From positions 124,001 through 188,000 of the forward strand of contig NZ_JACWMX010000001.1 in assembly GCF_014773245.1 (NCBI RefSeq): a stretch of DNA of 64,000 nt, read 5' to 3'. Under the pieces are notes generated by a model. It did not search any database. It saw only the letters and a program-made list of their open reading frames with translations, and had not been told where the DNA came from. This DNA is from Mucilaginibacter glaciei (GTDB taxonomy: Bacteria > Bacteroidota > Bacteroidia > Sphingobacteriales > Sphingobacteriaceae). This document shows, one piece after another, positions 7,669 through 15,751 of the stretch. How positions within the stretch are numbered: position 1 is the stretch's first letter; each line of letters starts with the position of its first letter. Position numbers and translations under genes: made by a program.

Positions 7669-10600
7669 ATGAAACAAATCTACCCCAATTTAAAAAGGCT
7701 CGCATTTTTATTAATGTGCCTGTTTTCGCCGCTTATTATGCTGGCGCAAACCAAAATTACCGGTACCGTTAACGACGAGACCAAACAACCACTGCCCGGT
7801 GTAAGCGTAATGCTAAAAGGCACCAGCCAGGGTACCACAACCGATGTTTACGGCCGCTTTATTATTACGGCGAGCCCGGGCCAGGTACTGGAATTTAAAT
7901 TTTTGGGTTTTACACCACAGGAAGCCGTTGTCGGAACCGGATCCAGCATGGTGGTTAATCTAAAAGGCGATAGCAAAACACTTAACGAAGTAGTGGTAAC
8001 CGCCCTGGGTGTAAGCAAAGATGCCCGCCGCGTGGGTTACGCAGTATCTACAGTAAAGGGTAGCGATTTAACCCTTGCACGCGATCCAAACCCTATTACA
8101 GGTTTGATTGGTAAGGTTGCCGGTTTATCGGTAGGCCCCTCTGCTGAGTTATTGGGTAATCCAAATGTTGCTATTCGTGGTAACACCATATCTTTATATG
8201 TGGTAGATGGTTTCCCTATCAATACAGATACGTATAATATCAGCCCTGATGATATTGAAACTTATACTGTACTGAAAGGCCCTGCCGCTGCAGCGCTTTA
8301 CGGTAACCGTGCGTCATATGGTGCTATTTTAATAACCACTAAAAAAGGTAACAAAAATAAAAAAGGCTTAACTATTGATGTTAATAGCAGTACGGTAATT
8401 AACAAAGGTTTTTTAGCATTCCCCCGCGTGCAGCATTCATATGGTGCGGGCGAAAATACTTTTTACCAGTTTGTTGATGGTAAAGGTGGTGCACCGGGTG
8501 GTGTAGATGCAGATTACGATATCTGGGGCCCTTACTTTAACGGCCAATTGATACAGCAATATGATAGCCCTGTTATTAACGGCGTACGCCAGGCTACACC
8601 ATATACTGCACGTGGTGCAAACAATCTGAATAACTTTTTACGCACAGGTTACCAAACCAACAACAACATCGCCTTAACATCTAACGGCGATAATTACACT
8701 ATCCGCTTATCTGCTTCGCAACAGCACCAGAACAGCTATATCCCTTCTCAATATTTAGACATTGCAAATGCGAACCTTTACGCTTCATTTAACCCTAACC
8801 CACGTTGGAAATTTGAAGGTAACGTAAACTTTAACCGCCAAACAACTGATAATTTCCCTGATGTTAGCTATGGCCCAAACAGCTTAATATACAACCTGGC
8901 CATATGGACAGGTGCCGACTGGGACGTTAATGCGCCAGATATCAAAGCTATTTGGCAGCCGGGTAAAGTAGGTATCCAACAGCAATTTGCAGAATATACC
9001 CGCTACCATAACCCTTGGTTCATGACACAAGAATGGACACGCGGGCACTACAAAACCAATACCACCGGTTATTTATTGGCCAACTACAAGATCAATAATA
9101 ACCTGAATGCAACAGTACGTTCACAGGTTGATACCTACAATATTCTGCGGACAGAAAAAATGCCGTTCTCGGCCCACCCATACGGCCGTGAAGGAAATGA
9201 AGGTGACTATCGTGAAGACAGACGCGATCTTTTCGATAACAATACCGAGGTGATGGTAAACTATGATTACACTGTTAAAAAATTCCTTAACCTATCGGGT
9301 TTAGTGGGTGGTAATATGCGTAACTTATCGTACAACTCCAGCTGGGTATCTACAGATTACCTGAACGTACCAGAAGTTTACTCTTTCAGTAACTCTAAAA
9401 ACCCGGTGCAGGCTACCAGTTTTAATTCGGGTATGCGGGTATTGAGTGCTTACTATTCATTAGATGCCAGCTTAGGTAAATATGCTACCATTTCAAGTAC
9501 CGGCCGTATCGATAAATCATCTGCATTCCAGGTGCCGACCACTTACTACTATCCAAGCTTATCGGTAGCCACTGTAGTTTCTGAGTACATTAAGATGCCC
9601 GAATTTATTACCTTCTTAAAAGGCCGTGCATCATTCTCCAACATTCGTTCGGATGCTACTTCAACCACAATTGGCCCTGCTCCATTCAGCTCGATTACCG
9701 TATTTGGTGGCAGCACAGGTGCATCTTTGTTTAACAACCCGCTGGGTTATGGTAATACCTATACGTCACCATATAACGGCCCGGATTATTCATTAAATAC
9801 ATCATACGCAACCAGCAAGCCTTATAACAGCCAAACTGCAGGTTACGCATCAGATTATTTATACCAAAACGGTATCAAAACATCAACACGCGTCAATTAC
9901 GAGGAAGGTTTTGATATCAAATTCCTGCAAAACCGTTTAGGCTTTAGCGGTACGGCATTCCAGTATATCGATGGGCCGAGGATCTTGCCAAACGCCATAT
10001 CGACAGCAACAGGGTACACTATCGAGTACCTGAACGCGCTTAAAACTAAAAAGACAGGTTATGAAGGCTCTTTAAGTGGTGCCGTATTCCAGAACCCTAA
10101 AGGCTTTAGCTGGAATATCTTAACCAATATATCTACCTACAAAGAAATTTATAAAGAATTACCTGCCGGCCAGGGAGTTTATAATACTTTCTTTAAAGCT
10201 GGTGACCGTACTGATAAGCTATACGGTACTGCCTTTGTACGCACACAAGATGGTAAGATCATCAATGATGCGGCCGGTAAACCATTGGTTAACCCGGTAG
10301 CCCAGTTCCTGGGTAACGAAACAGCGAAATTCAGCTGGAGCATTTACAATAAATTTCAATATAAAAACTTCAGTTTGGGTGTACAATTGGATGGCTCAGT
10401 TGGTGGTGTAATTATCGATTACATGCACAACAAAACCATGCGTGGTGGTTCGAATGCCGAAACTGCCGAAGGTGCCCTGGGTGCTGCACGTTATAACGAC
10501 TGGTCTAACTTTGGTAAGGCCGGTTACAACGGATCATATGTGGGTGAGGGTGTCGTTGTTTCAAACGGAACGTCTATCAACTATGATTCTAACACAGGTG

Positions 10601-10947
10601 CTGTGCTTAATTACAGCGCTTTACAATATCAGCCAAACACTCAGGTTGCCTTTGTTCAGGATTATGTGAGTAAGTACTACAATGTTGACGAGTCGAACCT
10701 GATGAGCAAAACCTTCACCAAATTGCGCGAGGTAACGCTTGGTTTCGATTTCCCTAAAGAGATGCTGGCCAAAACCTTCATCCAAAAAGCATCAGTATCA
10801 ATTTACGGCCGTAACCTGTTGTATTTCTACAAGGACAAGCGCTTTAAAGATGTCGATCTGGATCAGTACAACTACGCAACCGCTTCAACAGGCTTGCAAT
10901 CACCAACAGTACGCAGTTTTGGCCTTAACCTAAACGTATCATTTTAA
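7669..10947 (+). CDS. SusC/RagA-type TonB-dependent outer-membrane transporter (phosphonate locus)
   Basis: This is a 1092-residue TonB-linked outer-membrane protein. I chose the ATG at 7669 because it is followed directly by a signal peptide (KRLAFLLMCLFSPLIMLAQ). Next come a carboxypeptidase-regulatory-like domain (ITGTVNDETKQPLPGVSV to about residue 100), a TonB-box-like LNEVVVTALG, a plug domain containing VAIRGN, YVVDGFPI and GNRASYGAILITTKKG, and a long beta-barrel ending in a C-terminal phenylalanine. SusC proteins form a lidded channel with the SusD lipoprotein, encoded 20 bp downstream. The flanking phosphonate enzymes and shared operators suggest that the cargo is a phosphonate-containing lipid, glycan or small molecule rather than a plain polysaccharide; no glycoside hydrolase is present. 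Cargo is inference. Confidence 0.9.
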   Translation: MKQIYPNLKRLAFLLMCLFSPLIMLAQTKITGTVNDETKQPLPGVSVMLKGTSQGTTTDVYGRFIITASPGQVLEFKFLGFTPQEAVVGTGSSMVVNLKGDSKTLNEVVVTALGVSKDARRVGYAVSTVKGSDLTLARDPNPITGLIGKVAGLSVGPSAELLGNPNVAIRGNTISLYVVDGFPINTDTYNISPDDIETYTVLKGPAAAALYGNRASYGAILITTKKGNKNKKGLTIDVNSSTVINKGFLAFPRVQHSYGAGENTFYQFVDGKGGAPGGVDADYDIWGPYFNGQLIQQYDSPVINGVRQATPYTARGANNLNNFLRTGYQTNNNIALTSNGDNYTIRLSASQQHQNSYIPSQYLDIANANLYASFNPNPRWKFEGNVNFNRQTTDNFPDVSYGPNSLIYNLAIWTGADWDVNAPDIKAIWQPGKVGIQQQFAEYTRYHNPWFMTQEWTRGHYKTNTTGYLLANYKINNNLNATVRSQVDTYNILRTEKMPFSAHPYGREGNEGDYREDRRDLFDNNTEVMVNYDYTVKKFLNLSGLVGGNMRNLSYNSSWVSTDYLNVPEVYSFSNSKNPVQATSFNSGMRVLSAYYSLDASLGKYATISSTGRIDKSSAFQVPTTYYYPSLSVATVVSEYIKMPEFITFLKGRASFSNIRSDATSTTIGPAPFSSITVFGGSTGASLFNNPLGYGNTYTSPYNGPDYSLNTSYATSKPYNSQTAGYASDYLYQNGIKTSTRVNYEEGFDIKFLQNRLGFSGTAFQYIDGPRILPNAISTATGYTIEYLNALKTKKTGYEGSLSGAVFQNPKGFSWNILTNISTYKEIYKELPAGQGVYNTFFKAGDRTDKLYGTAFVRTQDGKIINDAAGKPLVNPVAQFLGNETAKFSWSIYNKFQYKNFSLGVQLDGSVGGVIIDYMHNKTMRGGSNAETAEGALGAARYNDWSNFGKAGYNGSYVGEGVVVSNGTSINYDSNTGAVLNYSALQYQPNTQVAFVQDYVSKYYNVDESNLMSKTFTKLREVTLGFDFPKEMLAKTFIQKASVSIYGRNLLYFYKDKRFKDVDLDQYNYATASTGLQSPTVRSFGLNLNVSF

Positions 10948-10967
10948 CACTGATAAGTAGTAAAAAC

Positions 10968-12569
10968 ATGAAAAAAATATTTAAAATATATGTGTTACCA
11001 TTAGCTATGCTATTGAGTGTAACCAGTTGTAAAAAGAGTTTTGACGAACTCACTCAAAACGTAAATAAACCCAATAATGTACCGGCTTCTCTTTTGTTTA
11101 ACGGTGTGCTAAACAGCTTTCCCGATCAGCCGGATGGTCAAAAGGAGATTTACGCACAATATTACCTTTACAATTATGATTATTACGGTAACAACCGTTA
11201 TGATTTTGGCGGGGGCGACGATTATTACACCACGTTAAAAAATGTAGTGGCTATGGAACAGCAGGCTGCCGCGACAGGTGGTGCCGCCGTTAACCCATAT
11301 GAGGCTTTGGGCAAATTCTTCCGGGCTTATTTCTTTAGCAAAATGAGTTTAGAAATGGGCGATATCCCAATGACCCAGGCTCTAAAAGGGCTTGATGGTT
11401 TAGAGCCTGTTTACGATACCCAAAAAACTGTGATGCTACAATCTTTAGATTGGTTGGAAAGCGCTAACGCCGACTTGGATCAATTAATTAAAAACCCATC
11501 TGTAGGCGGTACAGGTGCCGGTGCTACCTTAAGTGGCGATATTTATTTTAGCAACGATTTAAGCAAATGGCAAAAGGCGATAAATGCATTAAACATTCGC
11601 CTGTTGGTACAATTAAGCAAAAAAACAGCCGATGCTGATTTGAAAGTAACGACCCGTTTTGCGAACATCATTAACACCCCTGCAAAATATCCGTTGATGA
11701 CCAGCTCATCAGATAACCTGCAATACACCTTTGTTGCGCCAAATAATTACTACCCGCAAAACCCAAACAACTTTGGCCAAAGCGGATCACGTAAAAATTC
11801 ATCGGCAACTTACATCAGCTTACTTACTTCGTTAAAAGATCCGCGGGTGTTTGTAACTGCCGAACCAGCCCGCGACCTGGTTGACAATGCTAAACAAAGC
11901 GCAACAGACTTTGCGTCATTTGTTGGTGCCGATGCGGGATTGGATTTGGGTATAATGTATAATAATGCAGGTTTGCAAAAATACTCGTTCATTAACCGCA
12001 AGCATTTTTACTCAACTTACACCGGCGAGCCAAGCATCCAGATTGGCTACCCTGAACTAATGTTTAACATTGCCGAAGGTATAAGCCGTGGCTGGGCAAC
12101 CGGTGCCAATGCCGAGACTTATTACCAGGCGGGTATTAAAGCATCTATGAACGCTTATGGCATCCCGGATGCAGGTACTTTTACCGCTTATTTCTATCGC
12201 CCCGGTTCAACAGATGTAAGCGCTGGCAGCAATTATGATACCTTTAACATTACTGCTAACTTCACTACCTATTACAACCAGCCAAACGTGAAATATACCG
12301 CCGACGCAGCGGGCATTAACCGTATTTTGCAACAAAAATACCTGGCCTTGTTCAGGCACTCGGGTTTAGAGTCATACTTTACTTATCGCCGTACCGGCAT
12401 CCCTACCTTTACAACCGGCCCGGGTACAGGTAACGGCAGCCGTATAGCGGTCCGGTTTAAATACCCATCGGCAGAGCGTACGTCAAATGCTAAAAACTAT
12501 AAAGCGGCATTGGATAGCCAGTTTGGTGGTAACGATGATATAAATGGTGTAATGTGGATACTTAAATAG
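10968..12569 (+). CDS. SusD/RagB-family lipoprotein (SusD-like_2)
   Basis: This 533-residue surface lipoprotein has a lipobox ending at C21 (LLSVTSC) followed by KKSF, and the FDELTQNVNKPNN start typical of the SusD-like_2 branch. TPR-like helices carry aromatic-rich segments (YYLYNYDYYGNNRYDF). The conserved middle PELMFNIAE and the late IRLLVQLSKK-type helix fit the family. SusD binds ligand and closes over SusC. It is 20 bp downstream of susC and is followed after 15 bp by a strong terminator. Confidence 0.9.
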   Translation: MKKIFKIYVLPLAMLLSVTSCKKSFDELTQNVNKPNNVPASLLFNGVLNSFPDQPDGQKEIYAQYYLYNYDYYGNNRYDFGGGDDYYTTLKNVVAMEQQAAATGGAAVNPYEALGKFFRAYFFSKMSLEMGDIPMTQALKGLDGLEPVYDTQKTVMLQSLDWLESANADLDQLIKNPSVGGTGAGATLSGDIYFSNDLSKWQKAINALNIRLLVQLSKKTADADLKVTTRFANIINTPAKYPLMTSSSDNLQYTFVAPNNYYPQNPNNFGQSGSRKNSSATYISLLTSLKDPRVFVTAEPARDLVDNAKQSATDFASFVGADAGLDLGIMYNNAGLQKYSFINRKHFYSTYTGEPSIQIGYPELMFNIAEGISRGWATGANAETYYQAGIKASMNAYGIPDAGTFTAYFYRPGSTDVSAGSNYDTFNITANFTTYYNQPNVKYTADAAGINRILQQKYLALFRHSGLESYFTYRRTGIPTFTTGPGTGNGSRIAVRFKYPSAERTSNAKNYKAALDSQFGGNDDINGVMWILK

Positions 12570-12584
12570 TTAATTATAAACCAA

Positions 12585-12610
12585 GGGGGCCGCATTGCGG
12601 CCCCCTTTTT
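12585..12610 (+). terminator. Rho-independent terminator after susD
   Basis: A 9-bp GC-rich stem (GGGGGCCGC / GCGGCCCCC) with a 3-nt ATT loop is followed by five T. It ends only 13 nt before the next gene's ATG, leaving no room for a separate full promoter. Confidence 0.9.
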
Positions 12611-12623
12611 ATTAAAAAATACT

Positions 12624-13715
12624 ATGAAAAAACTGCTTTTATTTATTGCAATTGCAGCCTTGCTGCCAAATGCATACGCGCAAACTACTAAAACAAAAAA
12701 CCTCATTGTCGTTACGCTCGACGGTATGCGCTGGCAGGAGGTATTTCGTGGGGCCGATTCGGCTATGATCAGTGCTAAATATACCAGTGATAAGGATGTA
12801 GTTCGTAAGAAATACTGGGCGGCATCGGCAGAAGAGCGGCGGAAAATTCTGTTCCCATTTTTATGGAGCGTAGTGAGTAAGCAAGGGCAAATATATGGTA
12901 ACCGGGATCTGGGTAATAAAGATGAGCTTTCAAATCCGTATCATTTCTCGTACCCGGGATATAACGAGATTTTTACTGGTTTTCCGGATGCCCGGATGAA
13001 TACTAACGATGCCGTAAATAACCCTAACACGAATGTGTTGGAGTACATCAATAAACAAAAGGGATTTGAAGGGAAGGTTATTGCCTTCTCTTCGTGGGAG
13101 CGTTTTCCGCAGATCTTTAATGTTCTTAGATCTGGCCTGCCTGTTTATTCTGGCTATGCCGATTTGAAGAATACCGATGCCAATGCAAGGCTTAAATACT
13201 TGAATGAATTGCAGCGGAATGTACCCCGCTACCTGGGCGACTCCACCCGGTCGGATTTTTTGACTTTTGAATATAGTAAAGAATATATTAAACAGTACAA
13301 GCCGCGTGTTTTGTACATGGCATTTGATGAAACCGATGATATGGCCCATGAAGGTAACTACAAATCATATCTGGAACGTGCAAAACAGGAAGATGGTTTT
13401 ATCAGAGCATTATGGGATATGGTTCAGGCCGATCCATTTTATAAGAACAACACAACTTTACTGATCACCTGTGACCATGGCAGGGGCAACGAACCAATGG
13501 ATAAGTGGCGCGACCACGGAGCAGACGTTAAAGGTTCAGAAAATACGTGGTTTGCTGTCATAGGCCCGGATACAAAGCCAATGGGCGAGATCAAAACACA
13601 AACTACTACTTACCACAAGCAATTGGCACAAACCATGGCCAAACTGCTTGGGCTTGATTTTAAAGCAAACGCAGGGCATGAGGTTGGCGATGCAATTTTG
13701 ACCGTTATTAAGTGA
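12624..13715 (+). CDS. Secreted alkaline-phosphatase-superfamily phosphoesterase
   Basis: This 363-residue protein has a signal peptide (LLLFIAIAALLPNAYAQ) and an alkaline phosphatase/nucleotide pyrophosphatase core. D33 in VTLDGMRW, T118 in NEIFTGF as probable nucleophile, D238 and H242 in ETDDMAHEG, D284-H285 in CDHGRG and H298 in WRDHGAD are consistent with a two-metal site. The superfamily hydrolyses phosphate mono- or diesters; one member (PhnA) cleaves phosphonoacetate. A periplasmic phosphodiesterase here could free an aminoalkylphosphonate from a lipid or glycan taken up by the SusCD pair. The superfamily is clear; the substrate is inferred from neighbours. Its expression probably depends on readthrough of the terminator just upstream. 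Confidence 0.85.
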   Translation: MKKLLLFIAIAALLPNAYAQTTKTKNLIVVTLDGMRWQEVFRGADSAMISAKYTSDKDVVRKKYWAASAEERRKILFPFLWSVVSKQGQIYGNRDLGNKDELSNPYHFSYPGYNEIFTGFPDARMNTNDAVNNPNTNVLEYINKQKGFEGKVIAFSSWERFPQIFNVLRSGLPVYSGYADLKNTDANARLKYLNELQRNVPRYLGDSTRSDFLTFEYSKEYIKQYKPRVLYMAFDETDDMAHEGNYKSYLERAKQEDGFIRALWDMVQADPFYKNNTTLLITCDHGRGNEPMDKWRDHGADVKGSENTWFAVIGPDTKPMGEIKTQTTTYHKQLAQTMAKLLGLDFKANAGHEVGDAILTVIK

Positions 13716-13740
13716 TAATTTTTTACTTGTGTGAATGCGT

Positions 13741-13770
13741 GCCTCGTAAATTTTACGGGGTGCTTTTTTT
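13741..13770 (+). terminator. Terminator after the phosphoesterase gene
   Basis: A stem of CCTCGTAAA with TTTACGGGG (one G-T pair) and a 1-nt loop is followed shortly by seven T. It closes the plus-strand arm of the phosphonate locus. Confidence 0.7.
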
Positions 13771-13870
13771 CGTTTTGTGTCTTTTCCAAATTGCCGTTCT
13801 AATTTCCGGCTATTATTGATGTGATCCTTGGATTTTATAAACAAATCGGATCATAGCGGGTTGCTAATAA

Positions 13871-14413
13871 ATGAAATTAAACAAATGGCAAATTGTACGT
13901 GCCGGGGTAGGGACGGCCGCCCTTATGATTGGTCTTTCTTCATGTGTATCCATCCCAAAAGGTGCCAAAGCTGTCAAACCATTTAATAAAGACAAGTACC
14001 TTGGCAAATGGTACGAGATATGCCGGATGGACTTTAAATTTGAGAAAAATCTTAATAATGTTACCGCGAATTATAATCTAAAAGATAATGGTACGATAAG
14101 GGTAGATAACAAAGGATATAATTACCTTGATAAGGAATGGAAGGAAAGCATCGGCAAAGCTAAATTAGTGGGTAATGACGGTGCCGGCCGGCTAAAGGTT
14201 TCTTTTTTTGGGCCGTTTTACTCAGGATATAATGTTATCGCCATTGATAAGGATTATAAGTACGCCATGGTGGCAGGCAATAACCTGAATTACCTTTGGC
14301 TGTTATCGCGCGAAACAACTATCCCGCCAGCTGTAATTAGTGACTACTTAAAGCAAGCGAAAAATTTAGGTTACAATGTAAAAAAATTAGTGTGGACGAA
14401 ACATGACCGGTAA
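13871..14413 (+). CDS. Blc-type lipocalin lipoprotein
   Basis: This 180-residue protein has a lipoprotein signal (ALMIGLSSC, acylated Cys at about 25) and a bacterial lipocalin fold. It has the first signature YLGKWYEICRMDFKFEK, a central GNDGAGRLKVSFFGPF, the AMVAGNNLNYLWLLSR strand and a terminal helix. Blc-type lipocalins are outer-membrane-anchored carriers of lysophospholipids or other hydrophobic ligands, often induced by stress. It may be transcribed with the monooxygenase 38 bp downstream; the region upstream is separated from the phosphoesterase by a terminator. Confidence 0.9.
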   Translation: MKLNKWQIVRAGVGTAALMIGLSSCVSIPKGAKAVKPFNKDKYLGKWYEICRMDFKFEKNLNNVTANYNLKDNGTIRVDNKGYNYLDKEWKESIGKAKLVGNDGAGRLKVSFFGPFYSGYNVIAIDKDYKYAMVAGNNLNYLWLLSRETTIPPAVISDYLKQAKNLGYNVKKLVWTKHDR

Positions 14414-14451
14414 ACCCGATATTGCTGCTGATTTTAGACTGTCGCTAAAAA

Positions 14452-15669
14452 ATGAATTCGAAAAGAGTATTGATAGCCGGCGACAGCATAGCAGGTTCAA
14501 CGTTGGCTTTCTGGCTCAACAAATATAGCTCTGATGAAACGTTAGTGGAGCGTTCACCATCACAAATATCAGGCGGCCAAAACATTGATGTGCGAGATGC
14601 TGCGTTTAAAGTGTTCGAACGAATGGGTATAGCAAAAGAAATACTGGCCGCAAATACCGGTGAGTTGGGCATTCAGTTCATTGACGACAAAAACCGGATC
14701 AGGGCCTCTTTTCCAGCCAACGGTGCGGATAGGTTTACCGGTGAGATGGAGATTATCAGGGGCGACCTGGTTAACATCCTGTACGATCATACTAAGAACA
14801 ATGTTAAGTATTTGTTTGGTAAATATATTACCGCCCTTGATGATAATGACATGAGGGTGAAAGTTACTTACAGCGATGGTGAACAGGCTGATTTTGATTT
14901 GGTTATAGCTGCCGACGGTGTCCGTTCAAAAACAAGGGAACTGATGTTCGGCAATGAAGCGGAGTTAAAATATATAGGCATTTATAACGTATACCTCACC
15001 ATTTCCAAAACGCACACAGATACGAATTGGGCAAAATGGTATAATGCACAGAGATCAAGGGTAATACTGCTACGCCCGGATAAGGATGGCAGTACAAGGG
15101 CCTCGTTCAGTTTTTTATCGCCTGATAATAATTACCAAGAGTTTCCGCGTGAAGAGCAAAAGAAGTTTTTGATCGCAAAATTGACCGGTGCAGGCTGGGA
15201 AGCACCACGATTAAGTAAAGCCATTGCCGATAGCGACGATTTTTACTTTGACGGCGTTAGCCAAGTTAAAGCGCCACGATGGTCAAAAGGTAGGTTTGCA
15301 ATGATTGGCGACGCAGCTTATTGCCCCACACCCATCAGCGGGATGGGCACCTCACTTGCTATAATTGGAGCATACGTACTAGCAGGCGAGTTATCTCAAA
15401 CCGAAGATTATTCAAAGGCGTTTGGCTCGTTTGAAAAGAAATTAAGACCCTTTGTTAAATCGGTACAAAGCCTGCCGCCTGGCGCGCCCTGGATAGTGCA
15501 TCCAAAATCAAAATGGGGGGTTAATATATTGAATACTTTAGCAGGTGCAATTGCAAGCGATTTTATTAATGGCATATCAAAGATTTTTAAAGGAAAACCC
15601 GCAGCAAAACAAAAGACGATTTTGTGTTGCCTGATTATTAATGTTTGGGTTTTTGAAAATTTTAACTAA
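14452..15669 (+). CDS. FAD-dependent aromatic-type monooxygenase, C-terminus altered by a frameshift
   Basis: This 405-residue class A flavoprotein monooxygenase has an N-terminal nucleotide-binding motif GDSIAG (first glycine of GxGxxG retained), the DG motif VIAADGVRSKTRE near residue 150, and the GD motif IGDAAYCPTPISGMGTSLA near 285. It is similar in layout to PHBH/TetX-like enzymes. After residue 388 the frame reads into an unusual hydrophobic tail (TILCCLIINVWVFENFN). One frame over, the same DNA reads DDFVLPDY then TAA at 15639-15641, a common ending for this family. A single A has therefore probably been lost from the A-run near 15611-15614. Substrate unknown. Confidence 0.8.
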   Translation: MNSKRVLIAGDSIAGSTLAFWLNKYSSDETLVERSPSQISGGQNIDVRDAAFKVFERMGIAKEILAANTGELGIQFIDDKNRIRASFPANGADRFTGEMEIIRGDLVNILYDHTKNNVKYLFGKYITALDDNDMRVKVTYSDGEQADFDLVIAADGVRSKTRELMFGNEAELKYIGIYNVYLTISKTHTDTNWAKWYNAQRSRVILLRPDKDGSTRASFSFLSPDNNYQEFPREEQKKFLIAKLTGAGWEAPRLSKAIADSDDFYFDGVSQVKAPRWSKGRFAMIGDAAYCPTPISGMGTSLAIIGAYVLAGELSQTEDYSKAFGSFEKKLRPFVKSVQSLPPGAPWIVHPKSKWGVNILNTLAGAIASDFINGISKIFKGKPAAKQKTILCCLIINVWVFENFN

Positions 15670-15670
15670 A

Positions 15671-15705
15671 AAGAACGCCTATCAAATATTTGTAGGCGTT
15701 CTTTT
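15671..15705. terminator. Bidirectional terminator hairpin
   Basis: An 11-bp stem (AAGAACGCCTA with TAGGCGTTCTT) and 11-nt loop, with A-runs on the left and T-runs on the right. It serves the monooxygenase gene and may also stop the convergent gene ending at 15752. Confidence 0.8.
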
Positions 15706-15751
15706 ATCACAGGCCCTAAAAGTTCAATAGATAAAACCTGTTGGGTTTTTA

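Noticed and set aside
13200..13350. Phosphonoacetate hydrolase (PhnA) identity for the 12624 gene
   Set aside because: PhnA belongs to the same superfamily but is cytoplasmic; this protein has a signal peptide, so only the superfamily is called.
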